Positions 1 to 7,641 of a stretch of DNA of 37,274 bases are shown one piece after another. The position numbers were made by a program, and so were the translations under genes. The DNA lies in assembly GCA_947364395.1 (NCBI GenBank), contig CANASS010000018.1, positions 1 to 37,274 on the forward strand, given 5' to 3'. Numbering within the stretch: position 1 is the stretch's first letter; the number at the start of each line of letters is the position of its first letter. Origin of the DNA: an uncultured bacterium. GTDB lineage: Bacteria > Bacillota > Clostridia > Oscillospirales > Oscillospiraceae. The notes below the pieces were generated by a model. It was not told the origin of the DNA and searched no databases. It saw only the letters and a program-made list of their open reading frames with translations.

Positions 1-1
1 G

Positions 2-2257
2 GACCAGCTGGGGCTGAATCCCTCCCTGCCCGCCACCTGCTTCCCCACCGCCGCCGCCGTGGCCAACTCCTGGGACCCGGCCCTGGGGGAGGAGATCGGC
101 CGCCATCTGGGGGCGGAGGCCGCCTCCCAGGGGGTGGGCGTGGTGCTGGGCCCCGGGCTCAATATCAAGCGCTCTCCCTTCTGCGGGCGCAACTTCGAGT
201 ATTTCTCCGAGGACCCCTATCTGGCGGGCAAGATGGCGGCCAGCTATATCCGGGGCATCCAGGCCAACGGGGTGTCCGCCTGCCCCAAGCACTTCGCCGC
301 CAACTCCCAGGAGCTGCGCCGGATGGCCTCCGACTCCGTCATGGACGAGCGGACCCTGCGGGAGATTTACCTCACCGGGTTTGAGATCGCGGTGAAGGAG
401 GGACATTCCAAGTCCATCATGTCCTCCTACAACCGGATCAACGGCGCCTACGCCAACGAGAACGGGCACCTCTTACAGGAGATTCTCCGGGACGAGTGGG
501 GGTTCGACGGCTTCGTGGTGTCCGACTGGGGCGGGTCCAACGACCACGTGGAGGGGGTCCGGGCGGGCTCCCACCTGGAGATGCCCACCACCGGCGGCGA
601 CTCCGACCTGGAGCTCGTTGAGGCGGTGAAGTCGGGCAGGCTCAGCCAGGAGCTGCTGGACCAGCGGGTGGACGAACTGCTGGACGTGATCCTGTCGGTG
701 TCAAAGGCGGTGAAGCCCCTGGAGGGCAGGCCTTTCGATATCGACACCCACCACGCCATGGCGGCCAAGGCCTCCGAGCAGTCCATCGTGCTGCTGAAAA
801 ATGAGAACGGCATCCTGCCGCTGAAGAAGGGGACGAAGGTGGCCGTCATCGGCGAGTTCGCCCAGAAGGCCCGGTATCAGGGGGCGGGCTCCTCCGTGGT
901 CAACCCCACGCGGCTGGACAACGCCATGGACGTGATCAAAAACTTCGGCCTGGACGTGGCGGGCTTTGAGCCGGGCTACCCCCGGTCCGGCAAAGGAAAC
1001 CCTGAGATGCAGGCCAAGGCCGTTGCGCTGGCGAAAAAGGCGGATGTGGTGCTCCTCTATATCGGCCTGGACGAGATCAGCGAGGCCGAGGGCCTGGACC
1101 GCTCCCACATGCGGCTGGCCCAGAGCCAGGTGGACCTGATCGAGGCGGTGAGCGCGGCCAACCCCAACGTGGTGGCCGTCATGTCGGCGGGCTCGGCGGT
1201 GGAGATGCCCTGGCTCCCCAAGTGCAAGGCTTTAGTCCACGGCTACCTGTGCGGCCAGGCGGGGGCCTCCTCCGTGCTGAAGGTTATCATGGGCCAGGTG
1301 AACCCCTCCGGCAAACTGGCGGAGAGCTACCCCGTGAAATATGAGGACGTGCCCTCCGCCCCTTACTTCCCCGCCAAGGAGCGCACCGCCGAATACCGGG
1401 AGAGCCTGTTTGTGGGCTACCGCTATTACGAAACGGCAAAAGTGCCCGTATTATTCCCCTTTGGATTCGGTTTGAGCTACACCACCTTTGAATACAGCGA
1501 CCTTACTGTTTCCGGCAGGGAGGTCACGTTCACCCTCAAAAATACGGGCGGCATGGACGGGGCCGAGGTGGCTCAGCTGTACGTGTCCAAGACGGACGGC
1601 GATATCTTCCGCCCCGCCAAGGAGCTGAAGGGCTTCGCCAAGGTGTTCCTCAAGGCCGGGGAGTCCAAAAAGGTGGCCATTCCGCTGGACGACAAGGCGT
1701 TCCGCTATTTCAACGTGGACACCAACAAATTCGAGGTGGAGGGCGGCGGCTGGACTGTGATGGTGGGGGCCTCCTGCGCGGACATCAAGCTGTCCGGCAC
1801 CGTGGAGGTCCAGGGCTCCGGGGCCAAATCCCCCTACGACAAAGTCAAGTTCGCCAAGTATTTCTCCGGCGATATCAAAAATATTTCCGACGGGGAGTTC
1901 GAGGCTCTGCTGGGCCGTCCCATCCCCGACGGCCACTGGAGCGGCATGCTGGACATGAACGACGCCATCTGTCAGCTGTACTACGCCAAGAGCTGGCTGG
2001 CCCGGCGGGCTTACGGCATCATGACCAAGATGCTCAACAAGAGCATTGAGAGGGGCGAGCCCGACCTGAATATCACCTTTATCTATAACATGCCCTTCCG
2101 GGGCATCGCCAAGATGGCGGGGGGCATGTGCACCATGGAGATGGCGGAGGGCATCCTCACCATCTGCAACGGCCATTTTTTCAAGGGCCTGGGCCGGGTG
2201 ATCGGCGGGTTCTTCCGCTCCGGCAAAAAGCGCAAAGCGGCCAACACCATGCAATGA
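2..2257 (+). CDS. GH3 beta-glucosidase, 5'-truncated by the window
   Basis: Glycoside hydrolase family 3, expected to release terminal beta-linked glucose or a similar sugar from oligosaccharides. The frame is open from base 2 (DQLGLNPSLPATCFPT...), so the true start lies upstream; the GTG at 59 is internal to the conserved 'PATCFPTAAAVANSWD' region. Visible motifs are PKHFAAN, the nucleophile motif SDW (Asp codon at 524-526), and SEAEGLDR in the second domain, where GH3 enzymes carry the acid/base Glu. A fibronectin-III-like domain follows (roughly 1500-1810). After it comes an extra region of about 145 residues (about 1820-2257) rich in Met, Gly and aromatic residues and ending in a basic tail, not needed for GH3 catalysis. 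No signal peptide can be judged because the N-terminus is missing. The stop lies 12 bases before the next gene, so the two are probably one operon. Exact substrate is unknown. Confidence 0.93.
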   Translation, partial: DQLGLNPSLPATCFPTAAAVANSWDPALGEEIGRHLGAEAASQGVGVVLGPGLNIKRSPFCGRNFEYFSEDPYLAGKMAASYIRGIQANGVSACPKHFAANSQELRRMASDSVMDERTLREIYLTGFEIAVKEGHSKSIMSSYNRINGAYANENGHLLQEILRDEWGFDGFVVSDWGGSNDHVEGVRAGSHLEMPTTGGDSDLELVEAVKSGRLSQELLDQRVDELLDVILSVSKAVKPLEGRPFDIDTHHAMAAKASEQSIVLLKNENGILPLKKGTKVAVIGEFAQKARYQGAGSSVVNPTRLDNAMDVIKNFGLDVAGFEPGYPRSGKGNPEMQAKAVALAKKADVVLLYIGLDEISEAEGLDRSHMRLAQSQVDLIEAVSAANPNVVAVMSAGSAVEMPWLPKCKALVHGYLCGQAGASSVLKVIMGQVNPSGKLAESYPVKYEDVPSAPYFPAKERTAEYRESLFVGYRYYETAKVPVLFPFGFGLSYTTFEYSDLTVSGREVTFTLKNTGGMDGAEVAQLYVSKTDGDIFRPAKELKGFAKVFLKAGESKKVAIPLDDKAFRYFNVDTNKFEVEGGGWTVMVGASCADIKLSGTVEVQGSGAKSPYDKVKFAKYFSGDIKNISDGEFEALLGRPIPDGHWSGMLDMNDAICQLYYAKSWLARRAYGIMTKMLNKSIERGEPDLNITFIYNMPFRGIAKMAGGMCTMEMAEGILTICNGHFFKGLGRVIGGFFRSGKKRKAANTMQ

Positions 2258-2269
2258 GGAGGAGATACC

Positions 2270-2827
2270 ATGAAATCCTGGATTGATTTTGCGGAAAAAC
2301 ATCCGAAAGCGGCCAAATGGATTCGAGAGGGCGGATTGTTCGTCATCGTCAGCAACTTAATCACCGTGATGAAGTATTTCATCCTTCAGTTCCTGCCCCT
2401 GGCATTTACCCACCTGTCCAACGTGGATTTCGGCTGGCCGGGGCTCCCGGTGGAGCTGTTTGGGGTGGACTTCAAGTGGAACATCTTCGGCTATGACGTG
2501 GCCCACGGCGGGCTGGGCTACTTTATCGCCTATATGATCGCCATGGCCATCGGCGAGATCATCAATTTCCCCATCCAGAAGAACTTCGTGTTCCGCAGCA
2601 AGGGCAACCTGGGCAAGCAGATCGCCTGGTATGTGGTGGCCTTTATCGTCATCAACTGCATCGTCAACTCCATCAACTGCGTGTGGGTGGCGGTGGCCGG
2701 GCTGTTTGTCCCCGATTTCATCTACAACATCGGCACCGTCATCCTCAACGGCGGTATCTCCATGGTGATCTTCTTCTTTGTCAACAAGATCATCTTCCCC
2801 GAGGGAGAGGCCGGCAGCAAAGCGTAA
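2270..2827 (+). CDS. GtrA-like polytopic membrane protein
   Basis: A 185-residue protein with about four hydrophobic segments and the typical GtrA-family stretch 'INFPIQKNFVFRSKGN' (family: NF.....FVF) between the second and third segments. GtrA proteins are small membrane proteins linked to moving or modifying lipid-linked sugars, but the biochemical role is poorly settled. The ATG at 2270 follows a GAGGAGG site that overlaps the end of the GH3 gene, so translation is probably coupled. The N-terminal 30 residues are charged and probably cytoplasmic. Pairing with a GH3 glycosidase points to a shared glycan role, which is inference. A strong terminator follows at once. Confidence 0.75.
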   Translation: MKSWIDFAEKHPKAAKWIREGGLFVIVSNLITVMKYFILQFLPLAFTHLSNVDFGWPGLPVELFGVDFKWNIFGYDVAHGGLGYFIAYMIAMAIGEIINFPIQKNFVFRSKGNLGKQIAWYVVAFIVINCIVNSINCVWVAVAGLFVPDFIYNIGTVILNGGISMVIFFFVNKIIFPEGEAGSKA

Positions 2828-2835
2828 AAGATTAA

Positions 2836-2870
2836 GCCCCCGCCGGATTTCTCCGGCGGGGGCCCCTTTT
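2836..2870 (+). terminator. Intrinsic terminator after gtrA-like gene, probably bidirectional
   Basis: A perfect 12-bp GC stem (2836-2847 with 2852-2863), TTTC loop, then CCCTTTT. On the opposite strand the stem is followed by TTAATCTTTT, so it can also end the convergent PepSY gene. Confidence 0.9.
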
Positions 2871-2890
2871 GCCGCCCCGTTTTCACGGGG

Positions 2891-3910
2891 TCAATCCACA
2901 TCCATCTCGTGCTCCAGAATCCGGCCTGTGGCCGCGTCGATCTTGTATTCATACTCCGTGCGGCCCTGGCGGAACTCCAGCTCATATACCATCTTGCCGT
3001 GGTCCCGGTCCATGGAGGCGTGGGTGAAGGCCGCCTGACCGGCGGTAAGCCCCGCGTGCTCCAGGGCGGCGGCCTTGGCCCGGTCCATGCCGATGTAGGC
3101 GGAGCCGCCGGAGCCGGTCCCCGCCCCGGTGGTCTGGAAAGCCTCCGCGCTCCGGCTGTACACCCCGCCGGTGGAGGCCAGAATCTCATACTCGTACTCG
3201 TGGGTGGCGGTGTGGAACTCGATTTCGTAGACCAGCTTGCCGTCCTCATAGTCCGGCTCCGCTTTAGTAAATGTGGCCTGGGCGGCGGACACCCCCGCGT
3301 CTTTCAGGGCGGCGGTCTTGGCCCCCTCGATCCCCACATCGGCGGCGGGGGGATTGGCGGATGCCGGGGGCTGAGTGGCCGCGGGGGTCTGGGAGGGCCT
3401 GGCCGTCTGGGCCGGAGGGGCGCTCTGGGGCGGGGTGCTGGCGGCGGGGCCGGAGGCGTCGGCGGTCTCCTTCACCATGGTCCGGACCTCCCCGCTGTTG
3501 GCGTTGAGTGTGTACTCGTACCGGGCGGCCTGGGTACGGAAGCGGAACTCATACACCCAGATTCCGTTGTGTTCGGCCAGGGCCTCCCGGCTGACCTCCG
3601 CTTCCGCCTCCGACACTCCGGCGTCCGCCAGGGCCAGGGCCCGGGCTTCGTCAATGGTCAGGGCGGGGACCAGCCCCACCAGTCCGGCGCTCTGTTCAGG
3701 GGCCTCCGACGGCCCGGGGGAGGCGGATTCCTGGGGGGCGGCGGACGCCGCTCCGCTCTCCGGGGGCGGAACGTCACCCTCCGGGCCGGAGCCCGGGGCC
3801 CGGACGGCGTATACAATGACGGCGGCCAGGGTGGCCAGGGCCACCAGACCGCACAGAATGGCGGTTCGTACCTTCTGCGGTGTGTCCAGCAGGGTGTTCC
3901 AATCTGGCAT
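2891..3910 (-). CDS. Membrane-anchored protein with three PepSY domains
   Basis: 339 residues. One N-terminal membrane helix (about residues 14-37) precedes a Pro/Ala/Ser/Gly-rich linker. Three PepSY-type repeats follow (about 85-145, 192-255, 275-339), each with the pattern 'I..A...AL..AG.....A......D...G...YE.EF......YEY.I.A.TG'. PepSY domains are associated with inhibition of peptidases or with sensing at the cell surface. Low-complexity linkers separate the first and second repeats. The start was set at the ATG at 3910 because AAAGGAGAT sits just upstream; the in-frame ATG at 3928 is six codons earlier and has no ribosome site. Monocistronic, with its own strong promoter. Partner unknown. 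Confidence 0.85.
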   Translation of the reverse strand: MPDWNTLLDTPQKVRTAILCGLVALATLAAVIVYAVRAPGSGPEGDVPPPESGAASAAPQESASPGPSEAPEQSAGLVGLVPALTIDEARALALADAGVSEAEAEVSREALAEHNGIWVYEFRFRTQAARYEYTLNANSGEVRTMVKETADASGPAASTPPQSAPPAQTARPSQTPAATQPPASANPPAADVGIEGAKTAALKDAGVSAAQATFTKAEPDYEDGKLVYEIEFHTATHEYEYEILASTGGVYSRSAEAFQTTGAGTGSGGSAYIGMDRAKAAALEHAGLTAGQAAFTHASMDRDHGKMVYELEFRQGRTEYEYKIDAATGRILEHEMDVD

Positions 3911-3945
3911 AGGCGCATCTCCTTTCATCCGTTGGGGATGTGCCC

Positions 3946-3974
3946 ATTATAGCAGGTTTTCAGGACAGTGGCAA
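3946..3974 (-). promoter_or_regulatory. Sigma-A promoter of the PepSY gene
   Basis: On the minus strand TTGCCA (3974-3969), 17-bp spacer, TATAAT (3951-3946), with a TGn extension before the -10. The transcript starts about 25-30 bases before the chosen ATG. Confidence 0.85.
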
Positions 3975-4004
3975 TCCAAACTGCGGATTCCGCCCGTTAA
4001 AGTA

Positions 4005-4033
4005 TTGACAAGCCCTTGGGTTTCAGGTAGACT
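4005..4033 (+). promoter_or_regulatory. Sigma-A promoter of the SDR gene
   Basis: TTGACA (4005-4010), 17-bp spacer, TAGACT (4028-4033), about 70 bases before the ATG. Confidence 0.8.
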
Positions 4034-4103
4034 TTACCACAGTGCACAACAGCTGGAAAGCTTCCAGCCGGAAGCAGAAAATTGTGGAAAAGGAGATTTT
4101 ATC

Positions 4104-4841
4104 ATGCTGAAAAACAAGACGGCCGTGGTCACCGGCGGCACCCGGGGCATCGGTTTCTCCATCGTCAAGACTTACCTGGACAACGGCGCCAACGTGATGG
4201 TGTGCGGTTCCCGCCAGGAGACCGTGGACAAGGCCCTGGCCCAGCTCACCCAGTACGGAGACCGGGTCATGGGCGCCTGCCCCGACCTGTGCGACCCGGA
4301 GGCGGTGGCCGCGGCCTTTGCCGCCGCCAAGGAGAAGTTTGGGGGCCTGGACATCCTGGTGAACAACGCGGGCATTTCTTCCCGGACCAGCCTGTACGAC
4401 TACACTGTGGAGGAGTTCGGCAAAATCTTTGACCTGAACGTGAAGGCACTGTTCGTGTGCGCCCAGGCGGCGGCCCGCATCATGAAGGAGCAGGGGGGCG
4501 GCGTGATCCTGAACACCAGCTCCATGGTGTCCGAGTACGGCCAGCCCTCTGGCAGCGGCTACCCCGGCTCCAAGTTTGCCGTCAACGGCCTGACCAAATC
4601 CTGGGCCCGGGAGCTGGCAAAGGACCAGATCCGGGTGAACGCGGTGGCCCCCGGCGTCACCGCTACCGACATGGTGTCCGCCCTCCCCAAGGAGATGGTG
4701 GACCGCATCTCCGCCGGGATTCCCCTGGGCCGGGTGGGACAGCCCGAGGACGTGGCCAACGCCTTCCTCTACCTGGCCAGCGATCAGGCCAGCTATGTCA
4801 CCGGCGCCGTGCTGAAGGTGGACGGCGCGGCGATGACTTAA
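4104..4841 (+). CDS. SDR-family NAD(P)-dependent oxidoreductase, BaiA/FabG-like
   Basis: 245-residue classical short-chain dehydrogenase. It has the Rossmann glycine motif TGGTRGIG (10-17), NNAG (87-90), Asn112, Ser140, Tyr153 and Lys157 (YPGSK), the full catalytic tetrad. The start is the ATG at 4104, after AAAGGAGAT; the open frame runs far upstream but that part carries no SDR features. From memory, the N-terminal third resembles the bile-acid 3-alpha-hydroxysteroid dehydrogenase BaiA (TGGTRGIGF, DNGA, VD.ALAQL, PDL, GYP.SK, VAPGV..TDM) more than a typical FabG, which would fit a gut organism. FabG (3-oxoacyl-ACP reductase) or a sugar/polyol dehydrogenase remain possible. It has its own promoter, stands alone, and is not in a fatty-acid cluster, which argues against the housekeeping FabG. 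Confidence 0.85.
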   Translation: MLKNKTAVVTGGTRGIGFSIVKTYLDNGANVMVCGSRQETVDKALAQLTQYGDRVMGACPDLCDPEAVAAAFAAAKEKFGGLDILVNNAGISSRTSLYDYTVEEFGKIFDLNVKALFVCAQAAARIMKEQGGGVILNTSSMVSEYGQPSGSGYPGSKFAVNGLTKSWARELAKDQIRVNAVAPGVTATDMVSALPKEMVDRISAGIPLGRVGQPEDVANAFLYLASDQASYVTGAVLKVDGAAMT

Positions 4842-4906
4842 AAGAAGCGCGGAGCCGTCGTGAGCAGCGCGGATGGAACGGAGCGAAAGCAAAAGCCCAG
4901 CCGCCG
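4841..4906 (+). repeat. 66-bp direct repeat, copy 1
   Basis: Begins on the last base of the SDR stop codon and matches 4976-5041 at about 64 of 66 positions. The core GTCGTGAGCAGCGCGG is at 4858-4873. Non-coding. Confidence 0.9.
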
Positions 4907-4975
4907 CCCAGCGAAGGCGGGTTTTGCTTGAGTCGGAGCGAAGCCGCGCGTCGCGAACAGGCGCAGCGTGACAAC

Positions 4976-5041
4976 AAAGAAGCGCGGAGCCGTCGTGAGC
5001 AGCGCGGATAGAGCGGAGCGAAAGCAAAAGCCCAGCCGCCG
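4976..5041 (+). repeat. 66-bp direct repeat, copy 2
   Basis: Same orientation as copy 1, offset 135 bases. The interval between them carries related degenerate GC-rich words (for example GTCGCGAACAGGCGCAGCG). The whole stretch 4842-5304 holds no convincing gene. Confidence 0.9.
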
Positions 5042-5125
5042 TATTGCGGGGACGGGTCTTGGCCGAGAGGTCGTGAAAGCGGCTGAGCATCCTGGCCGCT
5101 TCGCAGCATGACGGCAGAGAAGCGC

Positions 5126-5160
5126 AAGAGGCCCCCGGCGGGATCGCCGGGGGCCTCTTT
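5126..5160. terminator. Terminator hairpin between convergent SDR and murE-like genes
   Basis: A 15-bp perfect stem (5126-5140 with 5145-5159), loop GGAT, flanked by A-rich and T-rich ends built into the stem (AAGAG/CTCTTT), so it can work from either side. Confidence 0.75.
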
Positions 5161-5288
5161 ATGCTCTGAAAAGGGCCCCGCAAAGCCGTCCTTTGGCTTT
5201 GCAGGGAGAGAGAATCAAGGGAGCCGGCCACAGTTTCGCCGCAGGCAGAAACGAAGTGGAGCGGACTTTGCTTCAATGAAAGCCACAT

Positions 5289-5304
5289 GTCGTGAGCAGC
5301 GCGG
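5289..5304 (+). repeat. Partial third copy of the repeat core
   Basis: GTCGTGAGCAGCGCGG matches the core of both full copies exactly and abuts the stop codon of the murE-like gene. Confidence 0.7.
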
Positions 5305-6828
5305 CTACAGGCTGCGCGGGCCCCGGGCGTCCAGCTCCCGCAGGAAGGTCTGGGCGTACTCCACGTCCGACGGGGTGTCGATATACTCCATCCCCCGCTT
5401 CTGGCGGGTCTCCGCCCCCTTGCCGGTGATAAGGATCACCGACGGCACGGTACAGCTGAGCACCGCCTGCCTGATGGCCTCTCCCCGGTTGGGCTCGACG
5501 CGGCACCGGCAGGCCACGTGGGAGGCGATCTCCCGACAGATGGACAAAGTGTCCTCCTCGCCGGAGTCCTCCTCGGTGAGCACCACCAGGTCGGAGCCGG
5601 CCCCGGCCACCTCTCCCAAATCCCGGCGGCGGTCAAAGGCCTTCTTCCCCGGACATCCGAATACGGCGACGATCCGGCGGCCGGGGTACTCCTGCTTCAC
5701 CGAGCGGAACAGGGTTTCAAAGCTCATGCGGTTGTGGGCGTAGTCCACAATGGCGGTGACATCCCCCAGGGCGTTGGAGTACACCTCCATCCGCCCGGGC
5801 ACGCGGGCACGGGCCAGCCCGTCCGCAACAGCTTGCCGGGGGATGCCCAGTCCCAGACAGACAGCGATGGCCGCCAGGGCATTGTCCACGTTGAACAGCC
5901 CCGGCATGGTCAGCCGGTACTCCCCGCTCAGCACCTCCGCCTCCACCTGAAACAGGATATCGTCCCCGAACTTGCGCACGTCATGGCCGTATACGGCGGC
6001 GGCAGGGTCCTTCCGGGAAAAGGTGCGCACCTGGGGGCAGGCGGCGCGGGCGGCGGCCAGGGCCTCCTGGCCGTGGCCGCAGTCCAGGTTGACGCTGGAC
6101 TGCTCCGCCTGGGCGAAGAGCTTTAGCTTTGCGTGGAAATAGTCCTCAAAATCCGGGTGCTCGATGGGGGAGATGTGGTCGGAGCCGATGTTCAGATAGG
6201 CGGCGGCGGCAAACCTGGTTCCCAGCGTGCGGTGGTACTTCAGCGCCTGGGAGGACACCTCCATCACCAGATACTCCATGCCGGAGGCCAGGGCGTGGGC
6301 GAAATGCTTTTGCAGCTCCAGAGGCTCGGGGGTGGTGAGATGGGACTCGAACCGCTCCACCCCGTCCCAGGTGTCGATGGAGGAGATCACCCCGCAGGTC
6401 TGGCCCCTGGGGGCCAAATACCCGTCCAGGATATATTTCAAATAATAGGCGGTGGAGGACTTTCCCTTGGTGCCCGTGACGCCGATCACTTTCAGCTTTT
6501 GGGATGGGTCATTGTAATACTTCACCGCCAGCGGGGCGATCACCTGGCGCATGTCCCTCACCAAAAGGCAGGGCAGGTCCACGCCGGGATAGGGGGTCTG
6601 GCTGACGCAGGCGAAAGCCCCCCGCCGGGCGGCGTCCGCCAAATATTCCTCCTTGAAGTGGGCCCCCTTACAGATAAACAGGGCGCCGGGAACCGCCTCC
6701 TGGGAGTTGTAGCACACCCGCTCCACCGTCCGCTCCAGCTCCAGCCCTTGGGGCAGTGGCCCGGCCAGCTGGCCCAGCTTGTCCAGCAGCCGGACGTATT
6801 CTCCCAGGGGATACAATGTCAAATCCAT
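5305..6828 (-). CDS. murE: MurE-family UDP-MurNAc-peptide ligase with atypical specificity loop
   Basis: 507-residue Mur ligase. MurE joins the third amino acid to UDP-MurNAc-L-Ala-D-Glu in the cytoplasm. Seen: ATP loop GVTGTKGKSS (116-125), the carbamylated-Lys region YFHAKLKLF (about 230-238), MPGLFNVDNALAA and GRMEV. Two signatures are off. Where DAP-adding enzymes have DNPR the aligned loop reads TEEDSGEED (about 418-426), and the usual DYAHTPD reads DYAHNRMS (about 362-369). So it is probably not a DAP ligase; lysine, ornithine or another substrate, or a dedicated paralogue, are all open. Its ATG follows TAGGAGG, which overlaps the racemase stop codon, so it is translationally coupled to the racemase and D-Asp ligase genes. 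It lies outside any dcw-type cell-wall cluster. Confidence 0.85.
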   Translation of the reverse strand: MDLTLYPLGEYVRLLDKLGQLAGPLPQGLELERTVERVCYNSQEAVPGALFICKGAHFKEEYLADAARRGAFACVSQTPYPGVDLPCLLVRDMRQVIAPLAVKYYNDPSQKLKVIGVTGTKGKSSTAYYLKYILDGYLAPRGQTCGVISSIDTWDGVERFESHLTTPEPLELQKHFAHALASGMEYLVMEVSSQALKYHRTLGTRFAAAAYLNIGSDHISPIEHPDFEDYFHAKLKLFAQAEQSSVNLDCGHGQEALAAARAACPQVRTFSRKDPAAAVYGHDVRKFGDDILFQVEAEVLSGEYRLTMPGLFNVDNALAAIAVCLGLGIPRQAVADGLARARVPGRMEVYSNALGDVTAIVDYAHNRMSFETLFRSVKQEYPGRRIVAVFGCPGKKAFDRRRDLGEVAGAGSDLVVLTEEDSGEEDTLSICREIASHVACRCRVEPNRGEAIRQAVLSCTVPSVILITGKGAETRQKRGMEYIDTPSDVEYAQTFLRELDARGPRSL

Positions 6829-6837
6829 AGCTGCCTC

Positions 6838-7545
6838 CTAAATCGTTCTCAGGGGATAGCCGCACATCACCACCGCCCGCTCCGCCATCACCATCATGGC
6901 GTCCACGTAGAAGGAAGGGAGGGGGTGGTAGGTGGAGAACACCGACAGCTCGGTGCAGGCCAGAATGGCGCAGTCGCACCCGGCCCGGCGGATGGCCCGG
7001 TCAATTTTGGCGAATTTGTCCCGGCTGCCCGTCTCCCCCTGCTTGATCTCGTCGTAGATGATGGACATCACCAGCTTCTGGGCGTCCGGGTCGGGGGACA
7101 CCGCCTCCAGCCCCACCGCGGCGCACTCCTTTTGGTACAGGCCCGTCCGAATGGTGCCGTCGGTGCCCAGAATCCCGGGGCGTTTTTTCCCCTGGGCGGC
7201 CAGCGCCTTTGCCGTCTCCCGCAGCATATGGATGATCGGTACGCCAATCTCGCTTTGCAGGCGGTCGGCAAAGTAGTGGGAGGTGTTGCAGGGGATGGCC
7301 AGGGCCGTGCAGCCGCAGCCCTCCAGCAGCTTCGCGTCTTTAAGCAGCCGCTGGTACAGCCCCTCGGTGTCCCCGGACAGGATGGCGGCGGTGCGGTCGG
7401 GGATGCCGGTATCGGACAGGATGAGGGCGGGCAGATGGTCCTGATCCCGAAGGGCGTCGGTGCGGTCCAGCACGAACTGGTAGAACACCTGGGTGGCCTG
7501 GGGGCCCATGCCGCCCAGCACTCCTAATTTAGCTTCTTGTTTCAT
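6838..7545 (-). CDS. Aspartate/glutamate racemase family protein, probable aspartate racemase
   Basis: 235 residues, the usual length. It has the N-terminal GVLGGMGP motif of aspartate racemases and the catalytic cysteine pair Cys86 (PCNTSH) and Cys197 (ACTEL); these enzymes interconvert L- and D-Asp without a cofactor. The ATG at 7545 follows AAAAAGGA. It sits between the D-Asp-ligase-like gene and the murE-like gene on the same strand, with 9 bases to murE. This arrangement suggests it makes D-Asp for the ligase. Substrate (Asp rather than Glu) is inferred from the GGMGP motif and the neighbour. Confidence 0.9.
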   Translation of the reverse strand: MKQEAKLGVLGGMGPQATQVFYQFVLDRTDALRDQDHLPALILSDTGIPDRTAAILSGDTEGLYQRLLKDAKLLEGCGCTALAIPCNTSHYFADRLQSEIGVPIIHMLRETAKALAAQGKKRPGILGTDGTIRTGLYQKECAAVGLEAVSPDPDAQKLVMSIIYDEIKQGETGSRDKFAKIDRAIRRAGCDCAILACTELSVFSTYHPLPSFYVDAMMVMAERAVVMCGYPLRTI

Positions 7546-7621
7546 ATTCGCGTCCTTTTTTCGCCATAGGTTGCAGGGAGGGGGCTTGCCCCTCTCTCCT
7601 TCACAAGCACAATGTTCCCTC

Positions 7622-7641
7622 GGGAGGGGCAGGCCCCTCCC
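7622..7641. other. Hairpin directly after the D-Asp ligase stop codon
   Basis: An 8-bp perfect stem GGGAGGGG/CCCCTCCC with loop CAGG touches the stop codon. A second, less perfect G/C-rich inverted repeat lies at about 7575-7599. No T-run follows on the minus strand, so it is more likely an mRNA-stability or partial attenuation element than a full terminator. The 96-base gap holds no gene. Confidence 0.5.

Noticed and set aside
3375..4103. The in-frame upstream extension of the SDR gene
   Set aside because: It crosses the PepSY gene in antisense and the promoter region; the ribosome site and family start both fix the start at 4104.
4841..5041. The two 66-bp repeats considered as a CRISPR array
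   Set aside because: Only two long full copies, repeat length too great and no cas gene or regular spacers.
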